Shown: positions 17,794 through 27,039 of the stretch, in pieces
Position numbering within the stretch: the stretch's first letter is position 1
How the letters are laid out: each line of letters starts with the position of its first letter
Origin: Calothrix anomala FACHB-343
Lineage (GTDB): Bacteria > Cyanobacteriota > Cyanobacteriia > Cyanobacteriales > Nostocaceae
Length of the DNA: 64,000 nt
Reading direction: 5' to 3'
Assembly: GCF_014696435.1 (NCBI RefSeq)
Contig: NZ_JACJQG010000047.1
Coordinates: forward strand, 1-64,000
The notes under the pieces: generated by a model
The model's input: the letters and a program-made list of their open reading frames with translations, nothing else
Database searches by the model: none
Told to the model about the DNA's origin: nothing
Made by a program: the position numbers and the translations under genes

Positions 17794-17864
17794 GGATAAA
17801 CTTCAAGCCCAAATTCATTAAAGGAATAATTTTATCTAGGTATAATGGCGGTTTAGAACAACTT

Positions 17865-18707
17865 ATGAAACTGCAATTGTTTAAGCAAGAGTGGATACCA
17901 ATAGGCAGAGCATTAATTATAGGTTTATTAACTATATTGAGTGCAACTACTAACCTTTCATGTAGTAAACAAAGCGATGTTTTAGTAACAGAAATTGGTG
18001 TGAGTCCCCCTAATCGTCGTTCAGCGAGAACATCGAGGGCGGAGGAATTTTATTTGCAAGGTAAAAATCAACACGCTAAAGGTGATTCGCAAGCAGCGAT
18101 CGCATCTTATAGTAAAGCTATTACCCAGAATCCCCGATATAGTGCAGCTTACAAGGCTAGGGGGCTGGCTTACTTTGATGCGGGTAATAAACAAGCCGCG
18201 ATCGCAGATTATAATGAAGCTCTGAAACTCAATCCCAATGATGCGGAAGCTTTCAATAGCCGCGCTAATGCTCGCGCTTCTCAAGGGGATAATAAAGGCG
18301 CGTTAGAAGATTATAACGAAGCCATTCGCCTTGCACCCAGCTATGCCGAAGCCTACAATAACCGAGGTAATGCCCTGGCGGCTACTGGGGAGCAAAATCG
18401 GGCGCTAGAAGATTTTAACCAAGCGATTCGCCTAGATACAAGATATGCGATCGCCTACAATAACCGAGGTAATCTCCTAGCTGCTAGAGGCGATAACAAA
18501 GCAGCCATCACCGATTACAATCAAGCCATTCGCATCAATCCTAACTTTGGCGCTGCGTATAATAACCGAGGTAATGCCCGCGCAGCCCAAGGAGATAAAC
18601 CCGGCGCACTCAAAGATTTACAAAAAGCTGCTGATATCTTTCAAAATCAAGGCAATAAAGATTTGTATCAGCAAGTAATGAATAATATCAAAGAACTGGG
18701 ACAGTAG
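17865..18707 (+). CDS. TPR-repeat protein, membrane-anchored or exported
   Basis: The 280-residue protein starts with an N-terminal hydrophobic segment (ALIIGLLTILSATTNLSC), which looks like a signal peptide or anchor; Cys33 could be a lipidation site, but the lipobox (NLSC) is weak. Residues 60-265 are about six tetratricopeptide repeats of 34 residues with the recurring AYNNRGNALAA and DYNQAIRxNP patterns. TPR arrays bind partner proteins. The gene is isolated: the preceding 900 bases are non-coding and the following gene is on the other strand. The partner is not evident. Confidence 0.88.
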   Translation: MKLQLFKQEWIPIGRALIIGLLTILSATTNLSCSKQSDVLVTEIGVSPPNRRSARTSRAEEFYLQGKNQHAKGDSQAAIASYSKAITQNPRYSAAYKARGLAYFDAGNKQAAIADYNEALKLNPNDAEAFNSRANARASQGDNKGALEDYNEAIRLAPSYAEAYNNRGNALAATGEQNRALEDFNQAIRLDTRYAIAYNNRGNLLAARGDNKAAITDYNQAIRINPNFGAAYNNRGNARAAQGDKPGALKDLQKAADIFQNQGNKDLYQQVMNNIKELGQ

Positions 18708-18762
18708 GGTAGGGGACAAGGGGGACAAGGGAGACAAATGACTATTGACTATTGACCAATGA

Positions 18763-20265
18763 CTATTGACTAACCCTGTTATCTATTTGGGCGCGTTGTA
18801 AGGTGCCGGAGAAGTCAACATAAACACTTTTCCATTCAGTGAAAACATCTAAGGCTGTAGTGCCAGCTTCTCTGTGACCGTTGCCTGTATGTTTAACGCC
18901 GCCAAAGGGTAAGTGTACTTCGGCACCAATAGTAGGGCCATTAATATAAGTGATACCCGCTTCAATGTCGCGCATGGCTGTAAAAGCTCGGTTGATATCG
19001 CGGGTGTAAACTGAGGATGATAAACCGTAGTTGGTATCGTTGAGAATTGCGATCGCTTCTTCAAATGAGCTAACCTCAATTAATGCCACTACAGGCCCGA
19101 ATATCTCCTCACGCGCCACCCGCATATCGGGAGTGACATTATCTAAAATCGTTGGCTGAAAGAAGTTACCGTTTTTTAGTTCCCCTTGGTTCGCAATTTC
19201 TCCACCGATTAAAATCTTTGCTCCTTCCTCACGAGCAATTTGCATATAATTATTTACCCGTTGCAGTTGGGATTCATTAATTAAGGGGCCAATCTCTGTA
19301 TTGGTATCTGTACCTGCCCCTAAGCGTAACTTAGTGGTACGCTCATAAAGCATGGCAGTAAATTTTTCTTTGATATCGCGGTGCAAAATTAGGCGACTAG
19401 TTGCTGTACATCTTTGTCCAGTTGTGCCAAAAGCTCCCCAAACAGCGCCATCTAACGCCAGTTCTAAGTCTGCATCTTCCATAACTACTTGGGCATTTTT
19501 ACCGCCCATTTCTAAGCAAACGCGCTTGTGAGTGCGTCCGCAAGTAGCGCCAACAAATGCACCTGTTTCTGAGGAACCGGTAAAAGAAACTAAATCCACA
19601 TCAGGATGCTCAACTAAAGCTTTTCCAGCTTCTTCTCCAATACCATGCACTAAATTAATTACCCCTGGTGGTAAACCAGCCTCAGCAAAAATCTCAATGA
19701 GTTTAGTAGCACAGGCGGGAGTATCTTCTGCGGGTTTGAGGATGACTGTATTACCACATACCAGTGCTGGCATCGCTTTCCAGCAAGGAATCGCTACAGG
19801 AAAATTCCAAGGAGTAATTAAAGCACATACTCCTATAGGCATTCTCACGGTCATGGCGAATTTATTCGGCATTTCCGAAGGTGTAGTTTGCCCAAATAAC
19901 CGCCGCCCTTCACCAGCGCTGTAAAAAGCACAATCAATTCCTTCTTGAACATCGCCTCTGGCTTCAGTTAAGGGCTTACCCATTTCTCGGCTAATTAACT
20001 GAGCCAGTTCTTCTTTATGTTGGAGTAATATTTCCCCAACACGGAAAATATATTCTGCTCTGGCTGGGGCTGGTACTTTTCGCCAACTGCGGTAAGCTTG
20101 GCGGGCGGCTTTTACTGCTGTATTCACATCATCTGCTACCGAACGGGGGAAAGTAGCAACCACTTCATGTTTATCAGCAGGGTTACGGCTTTCTAAAGTA
20201 GCTTCTCCGCCAGCATTCAACCATTGACCATCAATATAATTACGGCAACTAAGCACAGTAGTCAT
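18763..20265 (-). CDS. Aldehyde dehydrogenase (NAD(P)+)
   Basis: A 500-residue ALDH-superfamily enzyme that oxidises an aldehyde to the acid. Seen: [22 protein letters not shown], cofactor-binding [10 protein letters not shown], the catalytic Glu in [12 protein letters not shown] near residue 260, the catalytic Cys in [14 protein letters not shown] near 294, and [12 protein letters not shown]. The frame opens at a TTG two codons upstream, but ATG 20265 has GGAGG eight bases ahead and is chosen. The end ([17 protein letters not shown]) resembles the succinate-semialdehyde/aminoadipate-semialdehyde side of the superfamily; the substrate is not certain. It is convergent with the TPR gene. Confidence 0.92.
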   Translation of the reverse strand: MTTVLSCRNYIDGQWLNAGGEATLESRNPADKHEVVATFPRSVADDVNTAVKAARQAYRSWRKVPAPARAEYIFRVGEILLQHKEELAQLISREMGKPLTEARGDVQEGIDCAFYSAGEGRRLFGQTTPSEMPNKFAMTVRMPIGVCALITPWNFPVAIPCWKAMPALVCGNTVILKPAEDTPACATKLIEIFAEAGLPPGVINLVHGIGEEAGKALVEHPDVDLVSFTGSSETGAFVGATCGRTHKRVCLEMGGKNAQVVMEDADLELALDGAVWGAFGTTGQRCTATSRLILHRDIKEKFTAMLYERTTKLRLGAGTDTNTEIGPLINESQLQRVNNYMQIAREEGAKILIGGEIANQGELKNGNFFQPTILDNVTPDMRVAREEIFGPVVALIEVSSFEEAIAILNDTNYGLSSSVYTRDINRAFTAMRDIEAGITYINGPTIGAEVHLPFGGVKHTGNGHREAGTTALDVFTEWKSVYVDFSGTLQRAQIDNRVSQ

Positions 20266-20271
20266 CTTCAA

Positions 20272-20714
20272 GACCTCCAGCTTTTATCCACTGGAACTTT
20301 CGTACTAATTTTGGCGTGCTTTACAGCTTACCGTCAAGTCTGGGGCAGGGGGCAGAGGGCAGGGGGCAGGGGGAGAAGGGAGACAAGGGAGAAATAACTA
20401 ATGACAACTGATACAGCAGATTCGATGTTTATGAGGTACAGCAACTGAATCAGATTCAAAGTTTAAAAAGCATCCCTAAAGTTGGTGTACCTCACTTACC
20501 TCAAAAGCGCTGTACTTGTACAGACGCGATTCATCGCGTCTCTAAAGTCTCTAAAGATTAACCAAACATCAATTTTTATCGGAAAAAGTTAGGTTTAAAA
20601 CTTCGCCCCTAGTGGGCGAAAAAATCCTTGTTTCGCAAGGTAGGTAGAAACCCCACTCCTTGTGGGTAGCTGTCTTTAATTTTGAATTTTGAATTTTGAA
20701 TTTTGAATTGATTT
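20272..20714. other. Intergenic, low-complexity repeats
   Basis: Contains a G-rich GGGGCAG tandem (about 20341-20390), an ACGCGATTCATCGCGT palindrome near 20522, and TTTTGAA heptamers repeated about four times at 20680-20709. Such heptanucleotide repeats are typical of Nostocales. The promoter of the next gene must lie within it. Confidence 0.6.
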
Positions 20715-21317
20715 ATGGCTTATAGCGATTTCAAACTTGCTGAGATTATTGATGCTTTTGGTTTAACTATCCAAGAGTCATCGGGAATGTTTGCCAGCGT
20801 ACAGGAGCAAGAATGTAGTGATTTGTTATCTACTATTTTGCAAGAAAATGTTGATTTAGCTGTAGCTATTAGTTCGGAAAAAGCTCGCAGCGAAATGATA
20901 ATTAGCCCAATTTTATTAGAAATTAGGCGTAAATTTAATTATAAAATCAGCTTTTTTTCTGGAGTTGATTTTACAGTTGATAGCCAACGCGGATTAAATG
21001 GTTTTTGTGATTTTATTTTAAGTTTATCCTCAGAGCAGTTGCTGGTACGCAGTCCGGTAGTTGTTCTCGTAGAAAGCAAAAATGAAAATTTAAGGTCTGG
21101 TTTAGCACAGTGTATTGCCGAAATGGTAGCTGCTCAATTATTTAACGAGCGACATCAAAATCCAATCAAAACTATATATGGTGCTGTGACTATTGGTACT
21201 ATCTGGCAATTTCTCAAGCTGGAAGGAAATGTAGTTGCGATTGATTTGAGCGAGTATTATATCAAGGATATTAAAAAGATATTAGGTATTTTGTATAGTG
21301 CGATCGCGGAAAATTAG
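20715..21317 (+). CDS. Conserved protein, possible PD-(D/E)XK nuclease fold
   Basis: A 200-residue soluble protein. No family name is certain. Residues 75-145 show a pattern seen in restriction-endonuclease-like folds: VDFTVDSQRGLNGFCDFIL (a candidate Asp), VVVLVESKNEN (an E-x-K motif near residue 118) and a following helix with QCIAEMVAAQLF. Relatives without known function are widespread in filamentous cyanobacteria (from memory). It starts right after the heptamer repeats and ends 119 bases before the HAD gene. The nuclease idea rests on motif order alone. Confidence 0.7.
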   Translation: MAYSDFKLAEIIDAFGLTIQESSGMFASVQEQECSDLLSTILQENVDLAVAISSEKARSEMIISPILLEIRRKFNYKISFFSGVDFTVDSQRGLNGFCDFILSLSSEQLLVRSPVVVLVESKNENLRSGLAQCIAEMVAAQLFNERHQNPIKTIYGAVTIGTIWQFLKLEGNVVAIDLSEYYIKDIKKILGILYSAIAEN

Positions 21318-21436
21318 TCAATAGTCATTAGTCATTCGTAATTAAACTGGGGTTAGAGAAAGTGACCTGTAGGCGAAAAACAATGTAAACTATAATGTCG
21401 GTAAAGTAACATTTATTTACATAAAATCTAAAAGCC

Positions 21437-22114
21437 ATGCTAGCTGCTATTCTCTTTGACCTAGACGGTACGATTGTCAACACTGACCCGATACATTACC
21501 TAGCTTGGCAGCAAAAGCTGGCTAGTTATGGCATAGAAATTGATGAAGCGTTTTATAAATCTCGCATTAGCGGGCGACTGAACCCAGAAATTGTCAAAGA
21601 CATATTACCGCAATTATCACCTGCAGAAGGACAAGTATTTGCAGATGAGAAAGAAGCGCTATTCCGGGAAATGGCGGCAAATCTCCAACCTTTGAATGGA
21701 TTTGCAGAATTAATCGCCTGGACAGAAGCGCATCAGCTAAAACGTGCTTTAGTTACCAATGCTCCTAGATTAAATGCCGAATTTATGCTTGAGGTTTTGG
21801 GCATTAAAGAAGCATTTCAGACAGTTGTTTTAGCTGAAGACTGTATAGCAGGTAAACCAGACCCCACACCTTACCAGGTGGCCTTAAATCAGTTGGGGAT
21901 TCAAGCCCAAGATGCGATCGCGCTAGAAGATTCCCCCTCTGGAATTCGTTCTGCTGTAGCTGCTGGTATCCGCACCATTGGTATAGCTTCTACTCACGAT
22001 TCTAAAGTGCTGCTAGAAGTTGGCGCTTTTATCGCCATCCCCGATTTTACAAATCTGCAACTCTGGACATTACTCAACTCCATGAGCGAACAAGATTTGA
22101 GTACTATTTCTTAG
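21437..22114 (+). CDS. HAD-superfamily phosphatase, beta-phosphoglucomutase-like
   Basis: The 225-residue cytosolic protein has all four HAD motifs: DLDGTIVNTD near residue 8 (the nucleophile Asp and acid Asp), LVTNAPR near 115 (motif II, Thr), the Lys in GKPDPTPY near 140, and ALEDSPSGIRSA near 162. The cap inserted between motifs I and II is helical, as in the beta-phosphoglucomutase/phosphoglycolate-phosphatase subfamily. The substrate is likely a small sugar phosphate, but cannot be fixed from sequence. Confidence 0.9.
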   Translation: MLAAILFDLDGTIVNTDPIHYLAWQQKLASYGIEIDEAFYKSRISGRLNPEIVKDILPQLSPAEGQVFADEKEALFREMAANLQPLNGFAELIAWTEAHQLKRALVTNAPRLNAEFMLEVLGIKEAFQTVVLAEDCIAGKPDPTPYQVALNQLGIQAQDAIALEDSPSGIRSAVAAGIRTIGIASTHDSKVLLEVGAFIAIPDFTNLQLWTLLNSMSEQDLSTIS

Positions 22115-22116
22115 TA

Positions 22117-22204
22117 TGGGGCATGGGGCATGGGGCATGGGGCATTGGGCAGAGAAACAATTTTGAATTTTGAATTTTGAATTTTGAATTTTGAATTTTG
22201 AATT
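22117..22204. repeat. Heptanucleotide repeats GGGGCAT and TTTTGAA
   Basis: Two runs of seven-base units follow each other: about four of GGGGCAT at 22117-22150 and about six of TTTTGAA at 22161-22204. They lie between convergent genes. Confidence 0.8.
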
Positions 22205-22229
22205 GTTTGTCCCCCTGCTCCCCTAGTTC

Positions 22230-23291
22230 CTAATTTTCCTTCTTGTCCTTCTTGTGCCTGAATACAGACTTTCCTTTGGCTAATAAACCAATCCCAATCA
22301 AAGAACCTAGCACTGTTGAGGGTTCAGGTACGTCTGTTGCTGGCCCTCTCCCTTGTGGCTTGGGTAACTCTGGAATAAAGGCTTCCTTTTTGACGTGATT
22401 CACAATTGGATTGTAAGCAGGATTGCTGGTGTCACCACCACCGCCAATACCACCAATACCGCCACTACCACCACTACCACCACCACCAAGCAGTGATAAA
22501 AGTCCGGCGAAGGGAAGGGCACCACCTAATATACCCCCTGCACCGCCACCGCCACCGGCTGCTGCAACTGGTAATATACGGGATTTTTTTAACTTGCGGA
22601 CAGACCAAGACTCTATTCCAGTACCAGCATTATTAAATTTGGAGAATAAATAAACATATTGCTGATCTTTTTCACCTTTTTGATTGTCTACAAAAAAGCT
22701 GTTGTTGATATAGACAAAGTAATCATGGCTACCAATCTCTTTATCCGCGTTGATATCTTCTAGCTCAACTGTATTTGGCTCTAAGTCGAACCTTTTGGTA
22801 GCACGACCTTTGAAGATGGGATAATTCGTTAGATCGGGAGAATTTCCTAAAAAAACTTGCAACTGTTCTAAGACAATCTTTGCTGTCTCCTGATTGGTAC
22901 TGGTTTTAACTGTCTGGTTTGTTTCGTTAATAGTTAAGATAAACTCCCGGTAGTCTGTACCGCCTATGCTGACGATGGGTACATCACTTAACTTTAATGA
23001 ACGGGATACTTGGGATTTTTTACGTGTATCTAATTTAACTACAAAGGAATCTGTGTTATAGCCTTGTTTTGTGGCAGAGTTGCTTGAAGGTTCAATTTGC
23101 AAAAATGTATTGACTTCATCTAAGTTTTTGAGGGTGTCACTGCCAATTTTTTTGATGCAAGCATCCTGACCTTTGACACAAATAGACTCACTGGGATTAA
23201 TCAGACTGATTCTGGTTGCAGAAGCGCGATCGCTTGCAATAGTAGTGAAGAAAATTACATCAGATAGAGCTATTAAACCTATTTTTCCCAT
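22230..23291 (-). CDS. PEP-CTERM sorting-domain protein
   Basis: About 353 residues. The N-terminus (GKIGLIALSDVIFFTTIASDRASA) is a signal peptide and the C-terminus has the PEP-CTERM tripartite signal: VPEPSTV, a hydrophobic helix (LGSLIGIGLLAKG) and a basic tail (RHKKDKKEN). Such proteins are processed by an exosortase and displayed outside the cell or in the exopolysaccharide. The middle is beta-rich (residues 40-220), followed by a striking Gly-rich region near residues 245-290 with repeated GGGG/GGIGG. The frame extends 27 codons further upstream; ATG 23291, preceded by AGGAAT, is chosen because it starts the signal peptide. No exosortase is in the window. Confidence 0.82.
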   Translation of the reverse strand: MGKIGLIALSDVIFFTTIASDRASATRISLINPSESICVKGQDACIKKIGSDTLKNLDEVNTFLQIEPSSNSATKQGYNTDSFVVKLDTRKKSQVSRSLKLSDVPIVSIGGTDYREFILTINETNQTVKTSTNQETAKIVLEQLQVFLGNSPDLTNYPIFKGRATKRFDLEPNTVELEDINADKEIGSHDYFVYINNSFFVDNQKGEKDQQYVYLFSKFNNAGTGIESWSVRKLKKSRILPVAAAGGGGGAGGILGGALPFAGLLSLLGGGGSGGSGGIGGIGGGGDTSNPAYNPIVNHVKKEAFIPELPKPQGRGPATDVPEPSTVLGSLIGIGLLAKGKSVFRHKKDKKEN

Positions 23292-23372
23292 AATTATTCC
23301 TAATTTTGGTAATCGTAGGTTTTTTCGGCAGCTTACATCCCACACTTTATGTAAAAAAAACAACCCCAACAT

Positions 23373-23717
23373 TTCTAGTAATTACTCCGACAGTATAATT
23401 TAAAGTCTTTATATAGCCTTGCTCTTGGGAATTACCAATGTATTCTACAAGTTATCATTACTAAGATAAATTGATACGTTTTTTATACAATCTTTATATA
23501 GCTTACTTAAGTGCTAACTTTTAATGAAGCCCTTGCAAGTCTGAGGAAGCGATCGCCAAATCAACTCAGTAAAAATTACGAATAAACACTGAGAAATAAA
23601 TCTACTTTTGAAAATCCTTATAAATTACCGATCCCCAAATCTACCCACCACTTGCTTTTTCTTGCGATAATTCCCAAGGGGCATGAGCTTCTAAACTGGT
23701 TAATCAAGGGAAGGTAG
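23373..23717. other. Intergenic promoter region, no gene
   Basis: AT-rich, with one HIP1 site (GCGATCGCC near 23549). It separates the divergent PEP-CTERM and CPBP genes and must hold both promoters. Nothing else is recognised. Confidence 0.5.
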
Positions 23718-25292
23718 ATGAGCATCAAACGGTTGGGTTTAATTGGGCTGACGCTGATCTCGTTAGTCTTGTCCGGCTTGTCTTTATTCAGCAGTTGGCA
23801 AGAACCTCAATTTCAAAGTCGCCTAGAACTTTATCAAACAAATCTGGCGCTACAAGCCCAAGCTTGGGAACCAGAGGATAGTTCAGAGGAGAATTTTTCG
23901 GGGGTGAGGGATGCCATACTGGGCGATAAACCCCTAGAAAATGCTGCCCAGCAATATCAACAAGCGCAGAAATCGGTGCAAACCAATTTGGATCAAGCCA
24001 AAAATCAACTAGCAAAACTGCGTTCTTCAGCAAATACTGCGCCTGCACCGGCTAAACCCTTACCCGCAACTCGTCCTGGAGAAAATCCCTCTAATCAACA
24101 GGAACAGCAGTTACAGCAGTCTATTAACCAGCTACAAAAATTATTGGCTGAATTAGATTTACGTTTGGGAATTTTACAAGCTGCACCAGGTAAGACAGAA
24201 GCAGCAATCTCAACTTGGACTGATTTGCAGCAACGTTCACAAAATAGTCCTGAATTTTCACAAACATCGGCGGCGTTGATTGGTTTGTGGAGCAATCCCC
24301 CACGCCTGTTACCGAATGCGCAGGAACTGATACAAAAGAATTTAGATGGTTGGTTTCGTTCGCAGGCGTTAGTGCAACTCTATGAACTTCAACAAAGAAC
24401 AGAAGCACTATCAACAGTAAAAGCTGCACAACAACAAGCGGCTACCCAAGCTGTAGTTAAGTTAGCGGTGATTGGCATTGTTCCTACCTTAACAGCTTTG
24501 GTTGGTCTGGTACTGCTAATTACTGTGTTGGCACAGCGCTTGGTAAAGGGAAAGTCCGCTCTACTAGCGCAAAATGCCGATCTACCTTGGTCAACACCTT
24601 GGGGTGGTGAAGTCATTTTACAGGTATTTGTCATCGGCTTTTTCTTAATGGGACAAGTGTTTATCCCCCTGTTATTTTCCCTGCTTCCGATCGAATTTGC
24701 GGGTGGTGATGTCCGCTTTCAAGCTTTCTCGGTTTTGCTGCGTTACGTATTGGTAGCCTTGGGAGCGCTATTAGTACTGTACGTATCGATCAAGCGCTTT
24801 TTTCCCTTACCAGAATTTTGGTTTAACTTTAATTTCCGAGGTAATTGGTTTTTGTGGGGATTTGGCGGTTATTGCGCCGCTTTACCAATAGTTGTGGTGG
24901 TGTCTTTGATTAATCAGCAACTATGGCAAGGACAAGGTGGTAGTAATCCCTTACTACAACTGGCGCTAGAAAGCCAAGATTCGGTGGCGCTAGGCTTATT
25001 TTTTGTCACAGCTGCGATCGCAGCTCCATTTTTTGAAGAAATTCTCTTTCGCGGCTTTTTATTACCTTCCCTGACTCGTTTCTTACCTGTGTGGTCAGCT
25101 ATTCTCATTAGTAGCCTGCTATTTGCTGCTGCTCATTTGAGCTTGTCAGAAATTTTACCACTGACAGCCTTGGGGATCGTGTTGGGAGTAGTCTATACGC
25201 GATCGCGTAACTTACTGGCTCCCATGCTATTACACAGCCTTTGGAATAGCGGCACATTACTGAGTTTATTTATCCTTGGTAGTGGCAATTAA
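23718..25292 (+). CDS. CPBP-family intramembrane protease
   Basis: A 524-residue membrane protein. An N-terminal helix (residues 5-25) precedes an extracytoplasmic or lumenal segment (residues 30-240) rich in Gln/Ala coiled-coil-like helices, then about eight membrane helices. The last third is the CPBP (CAAX protease/bacteriocin-processing, Abi) domain: FFEEILFRGFLLPSL near residue 440 has the two glutamates and the Arg, SSLLFAAAHLS carries the first His, and LLHSLWN the second His. Family members cleave prenylated or membrane substrates; the cyanobacterial substrate is unknown. The Gln-rich N-terminal part is an addition typical of cyanobacterial members. Confidence 0.88.
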   Translation: MSIKRLGLIGLTLISLVLSGLSLFSSWQEPQFQSRLELYQTNLALQAQAWEPEDSSEENFSGVRDAILGDKPLENAAQQYQQAQKSVQTNLDQAKNQLAKLRSSANTAPAPAKPLPATRPGENPSNQQEQQLQQSINQLQKLLAELDLRLGILQAAPGKTEAAISTWTDLQQRSQNSPEFSQTSAALIGLWSNPPRLLPNAQELIQKNLDGWFRSQALVQLYELQQRTEALSTVKAAQQQAATQAVVKLAVIGIVPTLTALVGLVLLITVLAQRLVKGKSALLAQNADLPWSTPWGGEVILQVFVIGFFLMGQVFIPLLFSLLPIEFAGGDVRFQAFSVLLRYVLVALGALLVLYVSIKRFFPLPEFWFNFNFRGNWFLWGFGGYCAALPIVVVVSLINQQLWQGQGGSNPLLQLALESQDSVALGLFFVTAAIAAPFFEEILFRGFLLPSLTRFLPVWSAILISSLLFAAAHLSLSEILPLTALGIVLGVVYTRSRNLLAPMLLHSLWNSGTLLSLFILGSGN

Positions 25293-25452
25293 TTTTAAGT
25301 ATTATTACGGTTGCCATATACTGAAAATTTTTGCTTTTATCTGCATATATGGCAACAATTCACTGATTAAACATAGAAATAAATATGAGTAAGTACTATC
25401 TGCAAATTCAATGCGGGTGTTAAAACTCACTCATTAATACTGAGAAGATAAA

Positions 25453-25566
25453 TATAGCAATCCTATTTCATCTGTGAAAAATATCGGTTTTGACTGTTGA
25501 CTGTCAATGGTTAACATTTAACAACTCTACGTGTAATATTTCACCCATAATTTAGGATTACTATAG
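25453..25566. mobile_element. Miniature element, TATAGCAATCC family
   Basis: It begins TATAGCAATCCTATTTCATC and ends TTTAGGATTACTATAG. The ends are inverted repeats, and GTGAAAAATATCGG recurs in reverse in the copy at 50817-50933. The centre contains TTGACTGTTGACTGTCAATGG, a short heptamer-like motif. Confidence 0.6.
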
Positions 25567-25687
25567 CTAAACCTCAGCTTTTGATTTAGTCTAAGTAATC
25601 TTTGCCTGTCTCAAAAGGTAAATTCTTTCACCAGTTTTACTGAACAGGAATAATGAGGAAATTAAATAGCTACAGTTGATAGGATTG

Positions 25688-25792
25688 ATGAAAGTGCTAC
25701 TATTTTTAGCCTTAGCAGTGCTAATCTGTTTCTATCCTATTGAACAATGCCTGTATTGGTACTGTTCAAAACAGATGTCATTATCATCGTAG
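25688..25792 (+). CDS. Possible 34-residue membrane peptide
   Basis: ATG 25688 is preceded by TAGGA and opens a 34-codon frame: MKVLLFLALAVLICFYPIEQ, then a Cys/Tyr/Trp-rich tail. It would form a single hydrophobic helix. Short, isolated and without a recognised family, it may be chance. Confidence 0.25.
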   Translation: MKVLLFLALAVLICFYPIEQCLYWYCSKQMSLSS

Positions 25793-26181
25793 CTATCTGC
25801 AAAACAGTCCGGACATCAAACTCATAGCCTTGTAGAAAGGGTTATTCCAGCATAAGAGTATTTGCTGATTATCAACAGTGAATTCTCCTCAAGAGAAAGG
25901 TGTCACTGAATAATTTACAAAGCTAATATGCTGCAATTACTAACCCTTGTCGCGGATATCGAGCGTTACAGTCTGTAGTTACAGGCGATATTAAATCACC
26001 TCATTTTTTTAATTTCTCCAGCGTTTCCTTAGGAATCGTTGATTTTTGGTTGTCGCTATTTATCAAAGAAATTACTTTTTCTTTGAGAAAGTAAAAATAT
26101 ATTGAGTACGTAAATATATTTACTTTTTTCTGAAATAATCAAGAAAAATTACACTTAATTTACCAAGGAACAAGAATTAAT

Positions 26182-26457
26182 ATGGCAAATCTTAACTCCA
26201 GTCAAAAAAATAGACAACTGATGGCTGCTTACTGTGGCATTATTTTTGGCGGGTTTGGAGTGCATAAATTTACCTTAGGATATTATTCCGAAGGTTTTAT
26301 CATGCTAGTAATTTCTATAGTAGGTGGTACATTTACCTACGGATTTACATTTTTAATTATGCAACTCGTAGGTTTAATTGAAGGCATGATTTATTTAAAT
26401 AAATCACCAAAACAATTTGTTGATACTTACTGTATTAATAAGCAAGGTTGGTTTTAA
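26182..26457 (+). CDS. TM2-domain membrane protein
   Basis: The 91-residue protein has the TM2 pattern: a first helix with YCGIIFGGFGVHKFTLGYY, a short turn, and a second helix IMLVISIVGGTF, continuing to LIEGMIYLNKSPKQF. TM2 proteins have two closely spaced membrane helices with a DRF/VHKF-like turn; their function in bacteria is poorly known. The start is preceded by CCAAGGAACAAG. It stands alone between long non-coding regions. Confidence 0.88.
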   Translation: MANLNSSQKNRQLMAAYCGIIFGGFGVHKFTLGYYSEGFIMLVISIVGGTFTYGFTFLIMQLVGLIEGMIYLNKSPKQFVDTYCINKQGWF

Positions 26458-26471
26458 ATTTTCATTTGTCA

Positions 26472-26593
26472 AACAATTTTGGATTTTAGATTTTAGATTG
26501 ACTCCATGCATCAAGTCAGGGGCTTGTAAAACAATTTTGGATTTTGGATTTTAGATTTTAGATTTACCCCATGCATCAAGTCAGGGGCTTATC
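26472..26593. repeat. Direct repeat with TTTTAGA heptamers
   Basis: A block containing ACAATTTTGGATTTT, TTTTAGATT heptamers and CCATGCATCAAGTCAGGGGC occurs twice in tandem, about 62 bases apart. More TTTTAGA and AAAATCC heptamers continue to about 26705. Confidence 0.7.
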
Positions 26594-26757
26594 ATAAATT
26601 TTAGATTTTAGATTTATTATCCGAATAAATTCGGAGGCTTGTCACCTTGTTAAATTTTCAAGTTTAAATCTTCAATCCAAAATCCAAAATTTAAAATCTA
26701 AAATTCGGTCATTAGTCATTGGTGATTTTTTATAATCAGGACTTACGAATTACTGAT

Positions 26758-26937
26758 ATGTTAACTCTCAAACGTCACAGGCTGACCTTGGTTTTATTTT
26801 TATTACTAGGTATAGGATATTTCTCAGCTATGTCTAGTTTAGAAATTAATTATTTCTTAAAAAGCTTTATAGCTGTTCTCCCCATTCAACTAGCAGTGCT
26901 AGTGTATGTTTCTCAGCCACGCTGGAGTCGTCGTTAA
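26758..26937 (+). CDS. Small two-helix membrane protein, unknown
   Basis: A 59-residue protein with a basic start (MLTLKRHR), one hydrophobic helix (LTLVLFLLLGIGYFSAM), a second (FIAVLPIQLAVLVYV) and a basic end (SQPRWSRR). The frame extends 13 codons upstream but ATG 26758 gives a sensible membrane topology. It lies 102 bases ahead of the copper ATPase on the same strand, so it may be co-transcribed. No known family is recognised. Confidence 0.6.
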   Translation: MLTLKRHRLTLVLFLLLGIGYFSAMSSLEINYFLKSFIAVLPIQLAVLVYVSQPRWSRR

Positions 26938-27039
26938 ATCTGTTTTACATACAGTCTTAGTTGCAGATTTCGCCTACCCTGAAATTAGGGCGCTTTGATT
27001 ATGGCGTCTAATTTGAAGCGAATCTAACTAAACCTTGCC

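Larger units (their letters stand above)
16946..17864. other. Intergenic region with a chain of palindromes, no gene
   Basis: The 919-base gap contains a GTAGGGGCGGGGTAACCCT piece near 17022, four consecutive palindromes (17092-17207), a reverse-orientation TATTTTTTTATTTGGAAATA near 17273-17292 similar to the AGGGACTTCC element end, and a third-family miniature element at 17707-17793. Its right end must contain the promoter of the TPR gene. Confidence 0.5.
25293..26181. other. Intergenic region of 0.9 kb
   Basis: Contains a TATAGCAATCC-family miniature element (25453-25566) and one short reading frame (25688-25792). No tRNA or known RNA motif is recognised in it. The last 150 bases are very AT-rich. 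Confidence 0.5.

Noticed and set aside
22406-22653. Proline- and histidine-rich plus-strand frames
   Set aside because: They are the reverse of the glycine-rich region of the PEP-CTERM protein, which has signal peptide and sorting signal.
24095-24634. Several minus-strand frames opposite the CPBP gene
   Set aside because: They lie inside a gene with clear domain signatures and have no family pattern or start site.
25293-26181. Hidden RNA gene in the long gap
   Set aside because: No tRNA cloverleaf, riboswitch core or strong terminator could be recognised; only a miniature element and a doubtful short frame are present.
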